Positions 1 to 14,400 of a stretch of 64,000 bases of DNA are shown here, piece after piece. The DNA is taken from the NCBI GenBank assembly GCA_947179485.1, contig OX359250.1, positions 34,254,783 to 34,318,782 of the forward strand, given 5' to 3'. Made by a program: the position numbers and the translations under genes. Within the stretch, counting starts at the first letter, position 1, and each line of letters opens with the position of its first letter. The DNA comes from Allacma fusca (Eukaryota > Arthropoda > Collembola > Symphypleona > Sminthuridae). The notes below the pieces were generated by a model. The model saw only the letters and a program-made list of their open reading frames with translations. It ran no database searches and was not told the origin of the DNA.

Positions 1-2722
1 ACCCAGGGACAACGTAATAATGTCCCTGTTATAGTCAGAAATTGAATGTCAACCATTCTGGGACTACAAGGTGTTAAGATATTATAGATTGTCGTTTCAT
101 GTTGTTGTAATCGTATCATACCCGTGGATCGCCCACTTACGGCCAGACTTCATCTAATAGCTGGATCCGAGATAACGAATTAATAAGGAATATTATTATT
201 AGCATATTTGATGCTTGCTCAAATAAAAGCTTTGTGCGTATGCGACGACACAGCCTCCTGCATATAATTTTCCGAAACCTCCCTGATCCTACAAATAACA
301 GTATTTTCAAAATAGCTTCATATAGGTGGTTGTCCCCTGTCACATTATGTACACTCAGGGTCATAGCCTAAGCTACAGAAAATAATAAAGTAACACGGAA
401 TCGGGTATTGTTTTGTTAAATTAACCTTTTCTTTTGAGAGAGAGAGAGAGAGACGAGGGATAATTGGATCTCGTCTCCTAGCAAAAGTTTCGGCTTGAAA
501 AAGTTTTTCAGCTGATAAGCGGAATCTCGTCAAAAAACATAGAATTGTAAGTGGCAGGAATTAACAACTCCACTTATAGACATACATATGTGCATACACA
601 CGCTCTCCAAAGTTACATGAATTGCATGAATCCTCCGGAACATAAAGAGCTGAAAGCTTTAGATTCATTATGTCGAACGGAGTTCTCACACTCCAACGTT
701 ACAAAAACCTATGGAGTTCCAAACTAACAATAAGTTAATATGCCACACGTGAGTTCTTAATTTAAGTGATTAGCCCAGACCCAGACTCCCCAGATAAGGA
801 GACACACATTCCCTTTTAGAAACTAAGATTTGGTAATAGTCTGCAAGTCTACACTTTTACACGGACGTAGGTGTGGTTCATCATATGCATGATAAGGGTT
901 TGTGGGCAAAGTGCAGCCTGCAATAGTTATTCTCACAGCAGTGTTAATCCTAACACTACTGTGCACATGTTACAATCTATTCCTAGTAAAAATCATGCGT
1001 TGATGCTTACAATTAGAAGCCCCACAAAAGCTTTTTCAAAATATATTAAAATGACACGCCGAAGACAATGACACAAATAAAAGGCTGCAGTCAAAAGTAA
1101 AGAGGGAGAGGGAACAACGTGGCGGTGCATAATGCCCCAGTTAACGACACAACATTACGTTACGAGCACAAGAAGAGCACCAGCTGAAACAAAATTTTAT
1201 TCCAGTCCTGACATTAGACTCAAGTGCGAGTTGGAGTTCAAATAAGCGATTCCCAACAACACCGGAAATTAGCATTTACAAGGAAAGTTTCAAATGGAAG
1301 GAAGTACTTTTGCTGTACGTTTTTTTCCCCGGTAGCATCAAATTCGGGCAAACTAAATTAATGCTACTAATTCCCTGTATTATATTTGCATGCATGCAAA
1401 TCCTTGTATAAATTTCCGGGTAGTTGACTCCCTCTTGAACTTGCTGAACCCACAGTAGCATTGATGCTTTTGTCTTTTAGGATTTAACGAACAAGTCCTA
1501 GGTTTGTGCAGACAGACTGTGAACATGACATGGACAAACGGACGTAAGAGCTAAAAGGAGTACGCTTCCGTGTTCACTTTGCCCCAAAAGTTAAAAATAG
1601 GGGAAATATCCTCAATTTAAGAGTAAAAAAAATCCCTTGAGTGTAAACACACTTGTGGTGCATGACTCACTTTCTAAAGCCTGATTGTAATAAATTGACC
1701 AAAGACCATGTGGAGGATTACTCCATACAAATCCAGAATGCTTAACTATTTTACAACAAATGAGTAATTATGGAAGCGTGAGTTTGTACAGGAGAGTGCA
1801 TTTTAAATTATACAACGGAATAGCAGCCTCCTCTCTACGTTTACTACAAATATGATCTGCTCATGTATAAAAGCTCTCCAAAACCAAGCCCTGTGTAACT
1901 TACGTTCCTGCAGAACTGTATACTCCGTCTGCAACGCCAGTATTTCACGAGACTAATTTCAACTCACGCATTGAATATTAACACATGATATTTTGTCAAT
2001 GCTAGGAAAAATAATGGCCCGAGAAGTTAGCAGTTAACAAAGTAATATTTCTCTTGAGAATCCGTACGTCATTGAAATCAGAGTAAAAATGCAGAGCACT
2101 TTAATTTTGTCTACTATCGGGAAAGATTATATTGTTATACAATGTAGTACTGCAGGAAATATCAGGAGTCATAGAATGTAAATATTTATTGAATCCAAGC
2201 ATAATATCATACGAGTACATCAGTATCTGTTATTTAATCTGTTAGCCAAGAAAACAAGAAACAGCTTCAGGGATCCTCACACACGCTCATACTGTAAATA
2301 GTCTGTAAATACAAAATCTTTTTGGGAAGCATCTGTAACATTGAGAGACCAAATAAATACTTTAAAACACAGTGAATAGCAGTTCTAGATATTCCATCAC
2401 TCTTATCCCAAGGTCGGTCTCAAAATATTCAATTTATCTGTAGCTTATATTTCTACTGCCTGAATGTTTCAACGGCCTTCACAGTCCGCAAGAACAGGTT
2501 AGGCTAGAACTATCATAGATTTCCAAAATTTTGCTTGGAACTAGATACGTCTGAATTAGTTGTAATTAAGTTTCACTTTCGATTCAATTCCCGGCTTTAT
2601 CAGGAACAGGACATTATTTCCAAGACAATAATTTTGCTCTAAGTATCTCGTTAAACTCATTAATTCTAATTTCGATACTTGCTAATTATTTAGACCATCT
2701 CTTTTATACATCCAACCAGCGA
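1..2722. other. non-coding stretch, no gene seen
   Basis: AT-rich sequence with stop codons dispersed in all frames; the only open frames are short and lack domain-like composition or good splice context. It holds a short (GA)n run near 437-453 and nothing else that I can support. It may be the 5' flank of the NT5DC gene or part of a gene lying outside the window. Confidence 0.6.
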
Positions 2723-3201
2723 CATTCTAACAGCAGCATTGTAACAACAACATTGTAACAACAACATTGTAACAACAACATTGTAACAACAACATTGTAA
2801 CAACAACATTGTAACAAAAACATTGCAACAACAACATTGTAACAACAACATTGTAACAACAACATTGTAACAACAACATTGTAACAACAACATTGTAACA
2901 ACAACATTGTAACAAAAACATTGCAACAACAACATTGTAACAACAGCATTGTAACAACAGCATTGTAACAATAGCATTGTAACAACAGCATTGTAACAAC
3001 AGCATTGTAACAACATCATTGTAACAACAGCATTGTAACAACAGCATTGTAACAACAGCATTGTAACAACAACATTGTAACAACAGCATTGTAACAACAC
3101 CATTGTAACAACAGCATTGTAACAACACCATTGTAACAACAACATTGTAACAACAGCATTGTAACAACACCATTGTAACAACAGCATTGTAACAACAACA
3201 T
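2723..3201. repeat. 14-bp minisatellite, about 34 copies
   Basis: Tandem array with unit CATTGTAACAACAA. The left part is nearly pure; the right part is dominated by variants reading CAACAG or CAACAC before CATTG. Because 14 is not a multiple of 3 and the unit has no minus-strand stop, all three minus frames stay open and produce long Leu/Val/Cys/Gln-repetitive translations. These are artefacts, not genes. It lies about 0.8 kb upstream of the NT5DC start codon. Confidence 0.95.
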
Positions 3202-4013
3202 GTTGCGTTGTCTTATAATAATATTTAAAATGTTGCAAAATTATTTTGCTGTACCTATATTAATACTACCAGAGCCAATTATAATAAATATTTTTTTGTG
3301 ATAACTCATTGTCGAGCCTTTAACGTGTCTCACAGTGCCCCTCGTTCCAGAACCCATTGACTTGAAGCTTGCTAGCCCCTGCTGTGAGTTTACAGAGCTT
3401 CTGCAGACATATGAATACGAAGCACGAGCTTTTGTGCCTCGCAGTTCGCTTACATTCTTAGCTATAGACTGGAAGACAAGTGGAAGGAGCTATTGAGTGA
3501 TCAGGGCCACGGTTTGAAACCAATTGGAGGGAGATTTTATGGTTTGGCTATATGCTTAAGAACTCGGGTTCGGGTAGAATAATAACAACTTCTTCGGACT
3601 TTTAATAGTGTATCTCCTCTTCTAAAATTCCTAGAGAGCTAGTGCGTAGATGAGGAGTAGTCAAGTTTTAGAAGACTCCCTAAGTTGTGAATCTTTTTGG
3701 GAGTATTAGAAGATCTTGAGTCTCAGTGCACTTATTCATCCTCAACTGCGCTCCTATACTTTTTATACTAATTTTTTGTCCACACCGAAAAAATCTGGAC
3801 TACGCAGAAGAGGAACCCAGAATTATTAAAGGACCAGAGTATCTCCGGGATTTACAGCTCCAGATCATCCGGAATTGGACGTAACATTATACGAACATTA
3901 AATATATTTTTTGATAATTGACTTCGTTCCTTGATGGAATTTCCAGTTGGAATTTGAAGATTTACAAGTGTTGGAAATTAAAGTGGATCACGCCCGTGTA
4001 TCACTGTGTATTA
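3202..4013 (+). promoter_or_regulatory. 5' flank/5' UTR of the NT5DC gene
   Basis: No coding potential was recognised. The reading frame of the first coding exon is closed by TAA at 3915-3917, so translation starts downstream of that point. A possible acceptor (TTTCCAG, ending near 3951) could mark a 5' UTR intron. No canonical TATA box or initiator stands out. Confidence 0.45.
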
Positions 4014-6773
4014 ATGCATTCGCTATCCAAGTCCAGGTTGATTCCCAAAGACTTATTTCGGAGTTCCAAATCCCTGGGGGGGAGTCATTTCGAATTGTTG
4101 GTGGTGAGGCGGGGACTTCAGCTCAGTGGGGTGGAATTGTCTGGACCGAATCCCATCATTAACAGCATCAACAGACGGAATCGGTACCATAATAAAATTG
4201 TCGGATCGGACACTGCCAATTCTAAAGTTACGGAGGATTTGAAGCCCCGAGAGCAGCTGAAGAAAGCTTACGAGGATGCACTCACGTACTGCCGCTGTGA
4301 GTGGGGGTGAATTTGTATATTTCCATTGAGGCAGATTTAATGTACTTGGATATGTGAATGAGAGTTGACTGTTCAGAGGAGATAAGGAACTTCAGACTGC
4401 GATAGTAGTACGTAGGATATTAACATGGTGTTCATGTGTGTTGATGTTTATGTAATGAATGTAATTGGTGTTTGGAGGATAAAGAGCTGTCAACTGTGAG
4501 TATTGATGGATATGAAGTAGCATGCTGCAGTTGCATGTGTGGAGGTGGAGGGGTTGTGTTAGGTGTTTTAGATGAGGACAAATTTGTTTAAAATTTGAAT
4601 TGAAGTGTTTATTAAATTTTTGGCTTTTTGTTGTTTCCAGCGAAAAAATTACCGGAAGATGTGGACCCGCAAGCAGTGTTTGCTTGCAACCGACTCAATC
4701 TTAGAGACGTGGATGTTTTTGGATTCGATTATGACTACACGTTAGCATGTTACCGGCCGGAGTTGGAACAGCTGATTTATGACCTGGGTCGCCAGGTGCT
4801 CATAAATTCATTTAAGGTAAGGGCAGGGGATCGACCTCAGAGAGTCGGGGATGGATTTTGGGAGGAGTAATGACACTTTTGTGCTAACTTTGTATTTTAC
4901 AAATATGGAATGTTTATTAATTTTTTGTAGTATCCAAGGGAAATTGAAGATTTGGATTACAACCGAAATTTTGCTGTGCGAGGATTGCATTATGATATTC
5001 AAAAAGGGTTGTTGCTTAAGGTAGATAGCTTTATGCAGATTCAGCTAGGTTGTGTCTACCGGGGATTGACACAGCTCCCAGATGACGAGGTTTTGGCTAT
5101 GTATGGGAGTAGGAAAATACCTGTGAATTATATTGAAGCACCTGTACGGAACAAAAATGAGTAAGCTTTGAGTTGATAATTTTACTTGCTGGAGAGATTT
5201 TATTGACATTTTTTTTGGGTGTAATGTGGCTTGTGATGGAAGGTTTGAATTTTTGGTAATTATGATTTAGATCTCCCAATATGGTTCAACTGGCGGATTT
5301 ATTCTCGTTGCCTGAAATGAACTTGCTCTGTAATGTTACAGAGTTCCTCCATAATAATGGTATTGATTTCTGTCCCGAAAGTTTGTTTAGGGATATAAAG
5401 GTGACAATTCAACTAGAAATATACATATAATTTTGGAATCAGGAGTTTCAATTGTGGTTTCTGTTTCAGGATTCGGTTCAGAGCATTCATCCAACTATGC
5501 ATCAGATAGTTTCTAAACAGCCAGAAAATTATTTGGATATTGATCCCTTACTACGAGAATATCTAAGCGTTTTAAAGGACGCCGGGAAGAAACTTTTCTT
5601 GATAACGAATAGCCCATATCACTTTGTGTAAGCTGTGTTGTGTAGCTAGTTTATTCTTAGTGTATCTTGTTAACAAGGGACGAAACAATCAGTGCTTTCA
5701 TTCCTCATGTTATTTCAGTGACAGAGGTTTGTGCTACATCCTCGGTGAGGACTGGACGGATTTCTTTGATGTGACAATAGTCAGTGCTAGAAAACCCCAT
5801 TTCTTCTCAGCTGAGCGTACGCCATTTCGTTTATATGACCCTCATATTGATGCCCGATTGTGGGATCGTGTTACGTCCTTCGAGCCTGGGAAAATTTACT
5901 ACGGTGGAAATGTGAAACAAGTAAAAAGAAATCTGTTCATAAAAACTAGTTTTTTTCGTTCGTAAAACGCTAACAGTATTTTCTACCGGTTATTATTATT
6001 CATATCGGTTATGTAATTAAAACTTAAACATGTAAATTCAGTTTCAGGCCATAACAGGATGGAAAGGAGAGAAGGTTTTGTACTTTGGTGATCACCCTTA
6101 TACGGATCTTGCGGACGTAACTCTACACCATGGTTGGAGAACTGGTGCTATAATACGAGAGCTAGCGGTAAGCATACTTTTTAGAAATACTTTCATTTCG
6201 TGAAAGGTTTGATCAAAATTATCTTAAAATCTTTCTTAACGGTTTGTTTATATTTCTAGCATGAAATAGAAACCTTGAATTCTCCTGATTTCAAGTACAC
6301 CATGAACTGGCTCCAATTTATGACTTCTTTATTGGAATCGTATCAAGATCTTGACGATGCCAGCTGTGATGACGTCATTCGGGAATGGCAACAAGAGAGA
6401 AATAAAATCAGGTAAGTTGTCAATGCTACTCACAAGGTCAAATCTCAGTACATTACTCTTTGTAGTTGCTTTTTAATTGCTTGATCTCAGCACTTAGTAA
6501 TCTAATGTGGTGGCTATTAGAAATTTAAATTCGTCCTTTTGGTCAAACGTTTATGCATTTTTTAACAGGAAATCAACGAAACGGATTTTTAATAATCAAT
6601 TCGGGAGTATGTTCCGAACTCATATGAATCCTACATTTTTCTCAAAACGCTTATTTCGTTTCGCTGATATTTACACCTCTTCTGTTACAAATCTTCTGAA
6701 GTACTCGGTTCGGCACACATTTTATCCACGGAGAGGTGCTCTTCCACACGAGTATCGCTCTTGGTTCAACTAA
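4014..6773 (+). CDS. NT5DC: 5'-nucleotidase domain-containing protein, NT5DC2/NT5DC3 type (HAD superfamily)
   Basis: Nine coding exons: 4014-4296, 4641-4816, 4931-5160, 5271-5400, 5470-5627, 5719-5920, 6048-6167, 6260-6411, 6569-6773. They sum to 1656 nt, or 551 residues plus TAA, close to vertebrate NT5DC2/3. All introns are GT-AG (69-344 bp). ATG 4014 is the first in-frame ATG after an upstream stop and gives a basic, Ser-rich N-terminus that could be a mitochondrial presequence. HAD motif I is DYDYT at residues 124-128 after DVDVFGF; motif II is LITNS near 317-321; the acidic motif GDHPYTD lies near 407-412; the C-terminus carries the family signature FYPRR. The family resembles cytosolic IMP/GMP 5'-nucleotidase II but most members have no proven substrate. 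NT5DC2 versus NT5DC3 cannot be resolved by eye; many invertebrates have one gene for both. The family call is very secure. Confidence 0.96.
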
Positions 6774-6975
6774 AGCATTCATACATCAAAAAGTCCTCGA
6801 ATGTCCAAGAATCGTCTTGCCGATAAAATTCTAATATCTTATTGCAAAAGTGAGTTCAAGTTACAAGGTACACATCAATTGGATATAATTATTTGTATCA
6901 AGCTAATCGTCTGAACGCCTGAAATTAAAATAGCCGCGAGGAAATGTAGCAACAGGAAACTAAGATATTTAAGAC

Positions 6976-6981
6976 AATAAA
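6976..6981 (+). terminator. poly(A) signal AATAAA of the NT5DC gene
   Basis: Canonical AATAAA about 200 nt after the NT5DC stop codon, followed by T-rich sequence; the likely cleavage site lies 10-30 nt further on. Inferred from position only. Confidence 0.55.
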
Positions 6982-9900
6982 GTTGTAGTGGCTTAAATAT
7001 TATACTTTTAGAAACTTGGAGTATGTATGTATATTTGCTACTACGCAAACAAACAAAATTTGAAATTATGAAGCCATGGCGAAGTGTTGCAACTTTGAAT
7101 TGCTCTTAAGTTAAGGATGCCTTCAAATATTCTATTTTCATAGTCCCTTGGGTTATTGATATTTTGTTAGTTCTGAGCTCATCATGTTTAAGTGTACTTG
7201 CGTTGTCTTCACGTCTGTTGTGAGGATAAATTATTTTTGAAATTAGTCATTATCGTCGTAAGATTCTTACTAAATCACTTTTTTGTGACATGAATTAATT
7301 GCTGTATTTACAATTAGTATAAAATGCCAAAGACTGTAAGCTTTTTTAAAATGTAGGTTATTTAGTCATTGATAGTCCGCACATATTCATATTCTGGGGA
7401 ATCAGAATGTAAAAGCATTAGCACGATCTTAGGATTTTGGGCAAGTTGCTTACGTTGTGTTCGTATATTTACAATACATATAGACATAGTATAGTACTTA
7501 AATGGCTATATTCCGTTCAAAAAAGGTTTTTAATTGTTTGTGATAGTACTTATGTATTTCAGTTATATCTGCCAGTTCGTCAATAATATGACACGTAATT
7601 CCTTTGTTATGTTTTACGAGGTTGGATGCCTGAAAATTATCCTTCTGGGATTTATTGTATACTTGTAATATGACATGACTGAAATAATTATGCAAAGCAT
7701 AGTTGTAGGTATCTAAATATAACACTGAGTATTTTGTTAGACTTCCAGTGGCACTTGACATGTAATTACTTGTCGATCGCACTAGACTTTGAACACAACT
7801 CTGGGCGCAGTTATGCAATTATTAAAGGGTTATTCTGACTAATGTTTAGCATAAAATTAATGCAGTTAAATGGTCGTAAAAAATATGTACTTATTTATCA
7901 TCTTTATAACCCTTGCATTTCTCTCCTTAGTGTCATAGTATGTAATATTACTATCTTGTCATGACTGTGATCTTGCATCTTATGCATTCACATGAGTTTG
8001 CAAGTTTCTAGTCCATCACAATCACAGTAGCCAGTTCCTTCATGGAAACTCAACAGAATCTGTCTAAGATCAGTTTACGTAAGCTATACTGTAATCTTAT
8101 TTGATATGGGTTCATATCTACTGACGGGTCATACGCATGTACAGTTGATAGAACTAATTTTTATTGGTTTTTGACTGGACTGCTCATAAGTCCTTGATGA
8201 GCGATAATTGATGTACCAGATGACTTGTTAAGTGTGCAGCAATTACTACGGCAACTGTCATTGACCCCGTCATCCCCCAACTTTATGATTTTTCCACAAA
8301 TGAATTTTTGAAAATGCAACTAAATTTTTCTCGATAGGCAGTTGTTAAAAATCTGCGCTCGTAACATATAGCCTTGAATGCGATTTAACCATATAGCGAA
8401 ATTTGATACTGTTGGAAACCGCGAAATGACCAGTTGGTAGTTGGTATAAGCAAATGCTAAATAAGGTACCATCCATGGTGTAAATAATTTGTGAGATTGG
8501 GAACAATTTTATTTTGTGAAATGATGCACAAATTTTATTATACATATATTTCGTTACAGGTTGCTACAAAATAAAGCGATGACTTCCTCAAAATAAGATT
8601 AAACTCTTATTTGTCATAACGAAGTTACTTATTCGGGCATGAGTGGCCCATCATTGAGGGTATATGTTATGTTTAAACGAAGCACTACTACAACGGCAGC
8701 GCTTGCTGAGAGAGAGAGAGTTATACAAGGTCGGTTGTAAACTTACGTGAAAACGGTATACACATTCGCTATAAATAATTACATAGCATGCAAAATCTGA
8801 AAATGCTAAAAATTATTTATACAAATTCAATTTGTAGATCACCAAGTCACCGTCAAACGTGTAAATATTTTCCATTGTTGTATCACAGACTGGCGTAGCT
8901 ATTCTTACAAAATTAAATGTATTAGCATTTAATATTTTTCAGTAAAAGTTTAATACACTGCTATAGGTATGGCTCAATCCAGAACGTCGTTTACTTCGTA
9001 CATCTATATATAATAATTCAATTACAAATATTTAGATAACTCTATTCAGGTATTGATTTCAACAACGTAGGCTTCTAGAATCCCTTAATTAATATCCTAC
9101 AACTAAATATTATATTTACATAGCTTCACTGAGGAATGACTTGTTCAAGTTAATTTAACTATGAATAACATTTAGGATCTTCGTTGAGATGTTCCATTGT
9201 GTGTGCTATTAGGGAATATTAGTAGACTTTCAAATTTGAAAATGTAAGGATCTACATAATATGTATAGAAAACCAAAAACAGCTTCATTTCAGCTTGTAA
9301 GCACAAAATCTGATAAAAACTTTTATGTTGTATAAAAGCCTTCATTTTATAATGGCTAAACTAAACTTGGTATTTACTATATGATTACAAAATTGTATAT
9401 TTATAGTAAATATTTTATGTAAATGATACCTTATATTTCTAGCATGATCCTTCACCATCACCTGTCACCAAAGTAGAAGTAAAAAATTGACTCCTTGTCC
9501 TTACTCGACCCTTATAGCTAGGATTTAATGAATTTTACTGGATGATTTTAGTATGGGTTCAACAGAACATGTGGAGGGTCAGCTCCTAGATTCCATTAAA
9601 AAATAAAATAATATAACACTAATTTTCACAATAGTGTGCTGATATTTCTTGCTCATATTTTGACATGAACAAAGTAGACTGGTGAAACAGTGGCAATGAT
9701 TTATTTCAGCGTCAGCACAAGTCAACTCAAACTTGTGAGGGTAACGAGAAACGTTAAAAATAATTAAGGATTTAATAAACCCGTGTAAATACTGAACAAC
9801 AATAAATTCTAACTGGGAAATATGAAGAGGAAAAACAGGCTTTACTTATTAGTACAGCTTAACTAGAAGTTTTACTTTGTTGTTCCAATTTTTGGAAGAC

Positions 9901-11337
9901 ATTTTATGTTCCACGCGTGAAATTGCTAAATAGCTATCTTAAAATTGTAATGAATTTGTAGTGTAGATCAACCTCAATACCAACCGTATTGAATACAAGT
10001 TAGAATTTTGCCCAATCCGGTTAGGGAGATTAACATATCTAGTTATTTAAAAGACATCTACTCATTCTAAGTTTGAATATGATAAAAGATTCTACGGTAG
10101 AACTACCTGCAATTCAGCAGGAGGGAAACATTTTCAGTTGATATTGAGATACCGAGCAATTAAAGTATACTGTGCTTCAGGTAAGTACATAGTTACTAGC
10201 CAATTATATAAGATGAATTCTTTGGGTTGAATACTTTGTTGTTCTTTAAACTCTACAGTACGAAGGCATAGCTCCGAATTTATATGGTATCATAGGACCA
10301 AATCTCTATGTACCTATCGGTTAGATTAGGTTCTAAATATGCAGCAATCCAGCTTCTCTACAATAATGTTGAGAATTCAATCAAGGTTAGTGAAGATTAC
10401 ACTACTCTTCTTGTGTTTTTACTTGCGTCATACCACGTAAACGATTGATTTTATTGCTTGAACAGAAACAAAACAATTTCCTAACCCGTGAAATTTTAGT
10501 TACTTACATAGCCCTTAGGTATTCGATTAATATACGAGGGAAGAATATTACTTAATGTTTCTACATCTTAGCTACAAGTATTGGATAGAATTATACTTAA
10601 TGAAAGTTCTAGAACTAGACGTAACAGAGCACGTTGGAACTTCAATCTGAGTAAGGTAGGGTGAAACCTTTCTTTGGATTTTTACTACGAACTATAAATT
10701 TATAGTACAAGGGTTATCTTCTGTTCTTATGCTTTCCCAGCCATTTTCAAAATACGTCGGCATCTATAGCCTCAAGCAAAGTTACAAAATCCGATTCTCA
10801 TTCCATTCTTCCAGTGAAAAACACTTGAGCTCTTCCGCAAATCATAATCACGACAAGTGAGCAAACAAATTGATTAATTTATATAACTTATAAATATTAC
10901 AACGTACTTGTGAATATGCCTACTTGCACTATTTGACTATTTAAGAGAATCAGCAGCCACTATACATTCAATTGAGCTCATTGAAATGGTGTTCATTACA
11001 TGCAGTTCTAATTCACGAGGATTCGTGTGCTAGTAACTGGACTTGAAGTGCTGTGCAAATAGAATGTACAAATTTTTTGTGAGCTTTGATAGTGCAAACA
11101 GAAAAAATTAAAAAATTACCCAAAATATTCAGCATAAACCAGTACAATTTCATAATATTATTTCAGTAATATAGCACGAACCCTTATAGTCAAAAGAGAC
11201 AACGAAAAAGTTATTCAAAAGTTGACAAAATAAGTGGCAAGTGATAAATAATTACGTCTGGAATAATATAAACTAAACATAACGAGTTGTATTACGCGAG
11301 ACTTATCCACTATACGGCCTGCTTAAGAAATTATGTA
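6982..11337. other. tail-to-tail intergenic region, no gene seen
   Basis: About 4.4 kb of AT-rich DNA between the 3' ends of the NT5DC gene (+) and the MID1IP1 homologue (-). The open frames present are short, AT-biased and without exon-like borders. A short (GA)n run sits near 8708-8719. The NT5DC 3' UTR may extend into the left part. Confidence 0.6.
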
Positions 11338-11343
11338 TTTATT
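11338..11343 (-). terminator. poly(A) signal AATAAA of the MID1IP1 homologue
   Basis: AATAAA on the minus strand (TTTATT on plus), about 75 nt downstream of the stop codon at 11416-11418. Positional inference. Confidence 0.55.
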
Positions 11344-11415
11344 AGCCAAATATAATATTAGTAGACACATAGAAACTGTAACCATGCAGATACATTAAAT
11401 GAAGGGGGGATGACA

Positions 11416-14400
11416 TTAAATATTAATCCCGCCGAGGTCACTGTTATATCTTGTAGTGACGTAATCAGCTGCTATTGTCAGGTCTCGTAAACATTGTTGA
11501 AGACCGCTCAAATGATGGTGGAAAGAATCAGCCATGTGTTGAGAATATTCCTCCTCAGCCTCCACGCCAGAGTCTTCATTGAGTTCAGAAAATTCTGGAA
11601 ATTTAAAAAAAAAAACTACATAAACACCAATGATTCAATAACTGCATGCTGAAGACTTAAATAAATTTTATCTTTTACATTGAGCTATTCCTTCTGTTCG
11701 TTTTATTTTACACTCAATAACCTTGACCGTCTTTCATGAGTACAGTCATGCATCTACCAAAACATAAGTTATTCTGTACTACGTACAAAAGGTTGTGTGC
11801 AAACAATTATAATAGCAAGATTTCAACACCACCAATCAACATAGTGTGTGCCATGCCTAAAAAGTTGTGCATCCTTGTAAACCCAGCTTCCAGATAGCTT
11901 CAACAGTATTCAAAACATTAATTGAGATCCTACGTATGAAAGTATCGGGCATTGCCTTATATATTTGGATGGTTGACAAGGTCAAGTATATTTGTAAATA
12001 AAAATGACCTTCAAAAATTAGTTTGCAAAATCAACTCTAAGTCACATGAATGAAGTTCGCACCCCACCAAACTTGTCAAAATGACTGACGAAATTGTGCA
12101 CACAAGAATATAAGCACAAAACTGTTTGCTATCGCATACATATTTTATAAAATGGTTTCAGGAACCATAATTTCTTAACAAATCTAGTGTCAAACAGCAA
12201 ACTAACTTTATCTGTCAAATTAGGGCATGCATGACGAAGCATCCACAATGTTTGTGTGGTATAGTGCTTTATCTGTGTTTTCAAGTGTGCTACTTGACAA
12301 CTGCATTGTGCAGGTGTAATATTATTTATTATAATTATATTAATATTTTAGCTCAACCATGCTTTGAATTTTAAAACTTGAGGGTTGTCATAATTGTGAC
12401 TCCTAATCCTAAATGATTTCTTAAATGGGCTAAATCAGCGTTCTATGATAATTTAAAATAATATGAGTAATTATAAAAATTACCAGTATCACTAGCAGAG
12501 GTGGAGGAGGTAGTAGAGACCGTGGAAGGTCTTCTAGCATGTCCTTTGACTTCAGCTGGCTGAGATTGGGGTGGTTGAGAATTCAGTTGAGAATTATGAG
12601 AATTATTGCAGCCCACGACGGTTGCAGCTTGTGACTGTGACTTATTACCCCACATCAGGTCATTTTTGACTGTATTGAGCATAGAGTAGAACTGGAAAAG
12701 ATCCACGCCATTCAGATTCTGCATGAGTCGCTTTGTCTCTCCACCAGCACCACCACCATTAGTTACTCCGGAATGACCTGTTGACACTTGAGCTTGCTGA
12801 TCAAACTTCAAATCCATAAGACGGCAAGGAACCAAAATAGTCTCGTTCATATCATCCACAGTCTGGACAAATCTTTCCATAGTAGAGAGAAGGCTTCCAT
12901 TAGAATGATTGGGTTCAGATTGGTCCCATCTGGACATTTTCCGGCGAGAGTTCCCATTGGAACCACTCTTGTTTGTACGAGTCGTGCTGTGGAAACAAAA
13001 TAAAAAGAATTATTAAAAATCTATGAAAAATGTTACTGTCAAAATTGTTCTACCTAATTGTAAGTAAGTAGGAAGACGGAGCTAATGAGAAAAACCTACT
13101 TGAGACAGTATTCATACGCACGATGCATTTTCATTACCTATGAGATTAAAATCTCTAAGATTATAGAAACTAACGAAAACTGTGGGTCCCATGCATGATT
13201 GTACTCAGAAATGAAGTGCATTAAGGTAATCAAACGCTGTGTACATTTCAGTACACCAAAAAATGTGAGTCTGATGGTATACTTTATCCATATGTTCTTA
13301 ACTGCTGCATTTTACTGTACGAATATTTTGTTGAGGTTAAAAAGTCTTGGGGCAATTGCAAGACCTACATTACACACTACACAAAAACCTACAGATACTC
13401 AACCATTTCTCATACTTACTGACCAATCCCACCCTGTGGTGAGATTACAATGAGCATTTTGCCTTTCTTCAACATTTACTTTTTCTCCTTTCGTAAAAGT
13501 CAGCATTTCGTGCATGAGAATAATCATTCATGAAAATATTTTTCGCCTCGCAATTCGAATAATTTTTCCCTTGTTAGAACCAGCAGAAACTATCTGTGGG
13601 TTTTTATAAAGACTAATTTATTCCTCCACTTACTGACCAAAATAAACATGCAAGAGTACGGAATTAAAAGAACATGGACGTGGTTTCTATGATGAAGTAC
13701 CACTTCTCACAACTCTGTTCTCATGTTGTGTGGGCAACCATAATAATGACAATTATTATTTTAGCTTGCTGGGATAAAATTACCTTGTATGTAAATCCCA
13801 AAGGTTATCACCTAAAGATACGGAAGGGATTTGTCACCAGAATTATTAAATTCTGTGCCAGCATTCATTCAATCGTGAAGATGTAGCAAACTTTTGAAAA
13901 GTGCTACAACCTTCAATTTCAAAGTCTAATTTCCCCTCTGTGTGAACCACAGGACCCTTGACAGTAATTCCCAGAGTAATTATTATTGGCATTTACCTGT
14001 TTGTAAATATCACATAAAGTTGCTAACAATGTCAATTGTTTGGTGTTTTAATCCTAAACATTTATTTTTTACTGGGCTTTTCAAGCTCAAGAGCCATTTG
14101 CTCGGAGGATTCCAGGAAGTCAAAAATAGTGCCTTAATCAGATTAACATAACAGATGTGACTACTTGGAATGTCTGTCTACCTTTCTTAAAACTAAAGTG
14201 GTACATGGAGCCATCTAAAATGGGCTACACAAAAGGGATTAACAATGACCAGCTTAGGAATGGTTCAAACAGTACCAAGAAATTACAGCTACGGCTCCTA
14301 CACAGGGTTTTTAATATATATTTATAATTCCAGACTATAACCTGAGACAATGTATTGTTTGTATGTGTACAATGTACGAGTTTATAATTAAATGGATTAC

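Noticed and set aside
2690..3238. Long Leu/Val/Cys/Gln-rich minus-strand open frames
   Set aside because: They are translations of the 14-bp minisatellite in all three frames, with no unique sequence or splice context.
6372..6379. TGACGTCA CRE-like octamer
   Set aside because: It lies inside NT5DC exon 8 and is explained by the codons for conserved Asp/Asp/Val/Ile.
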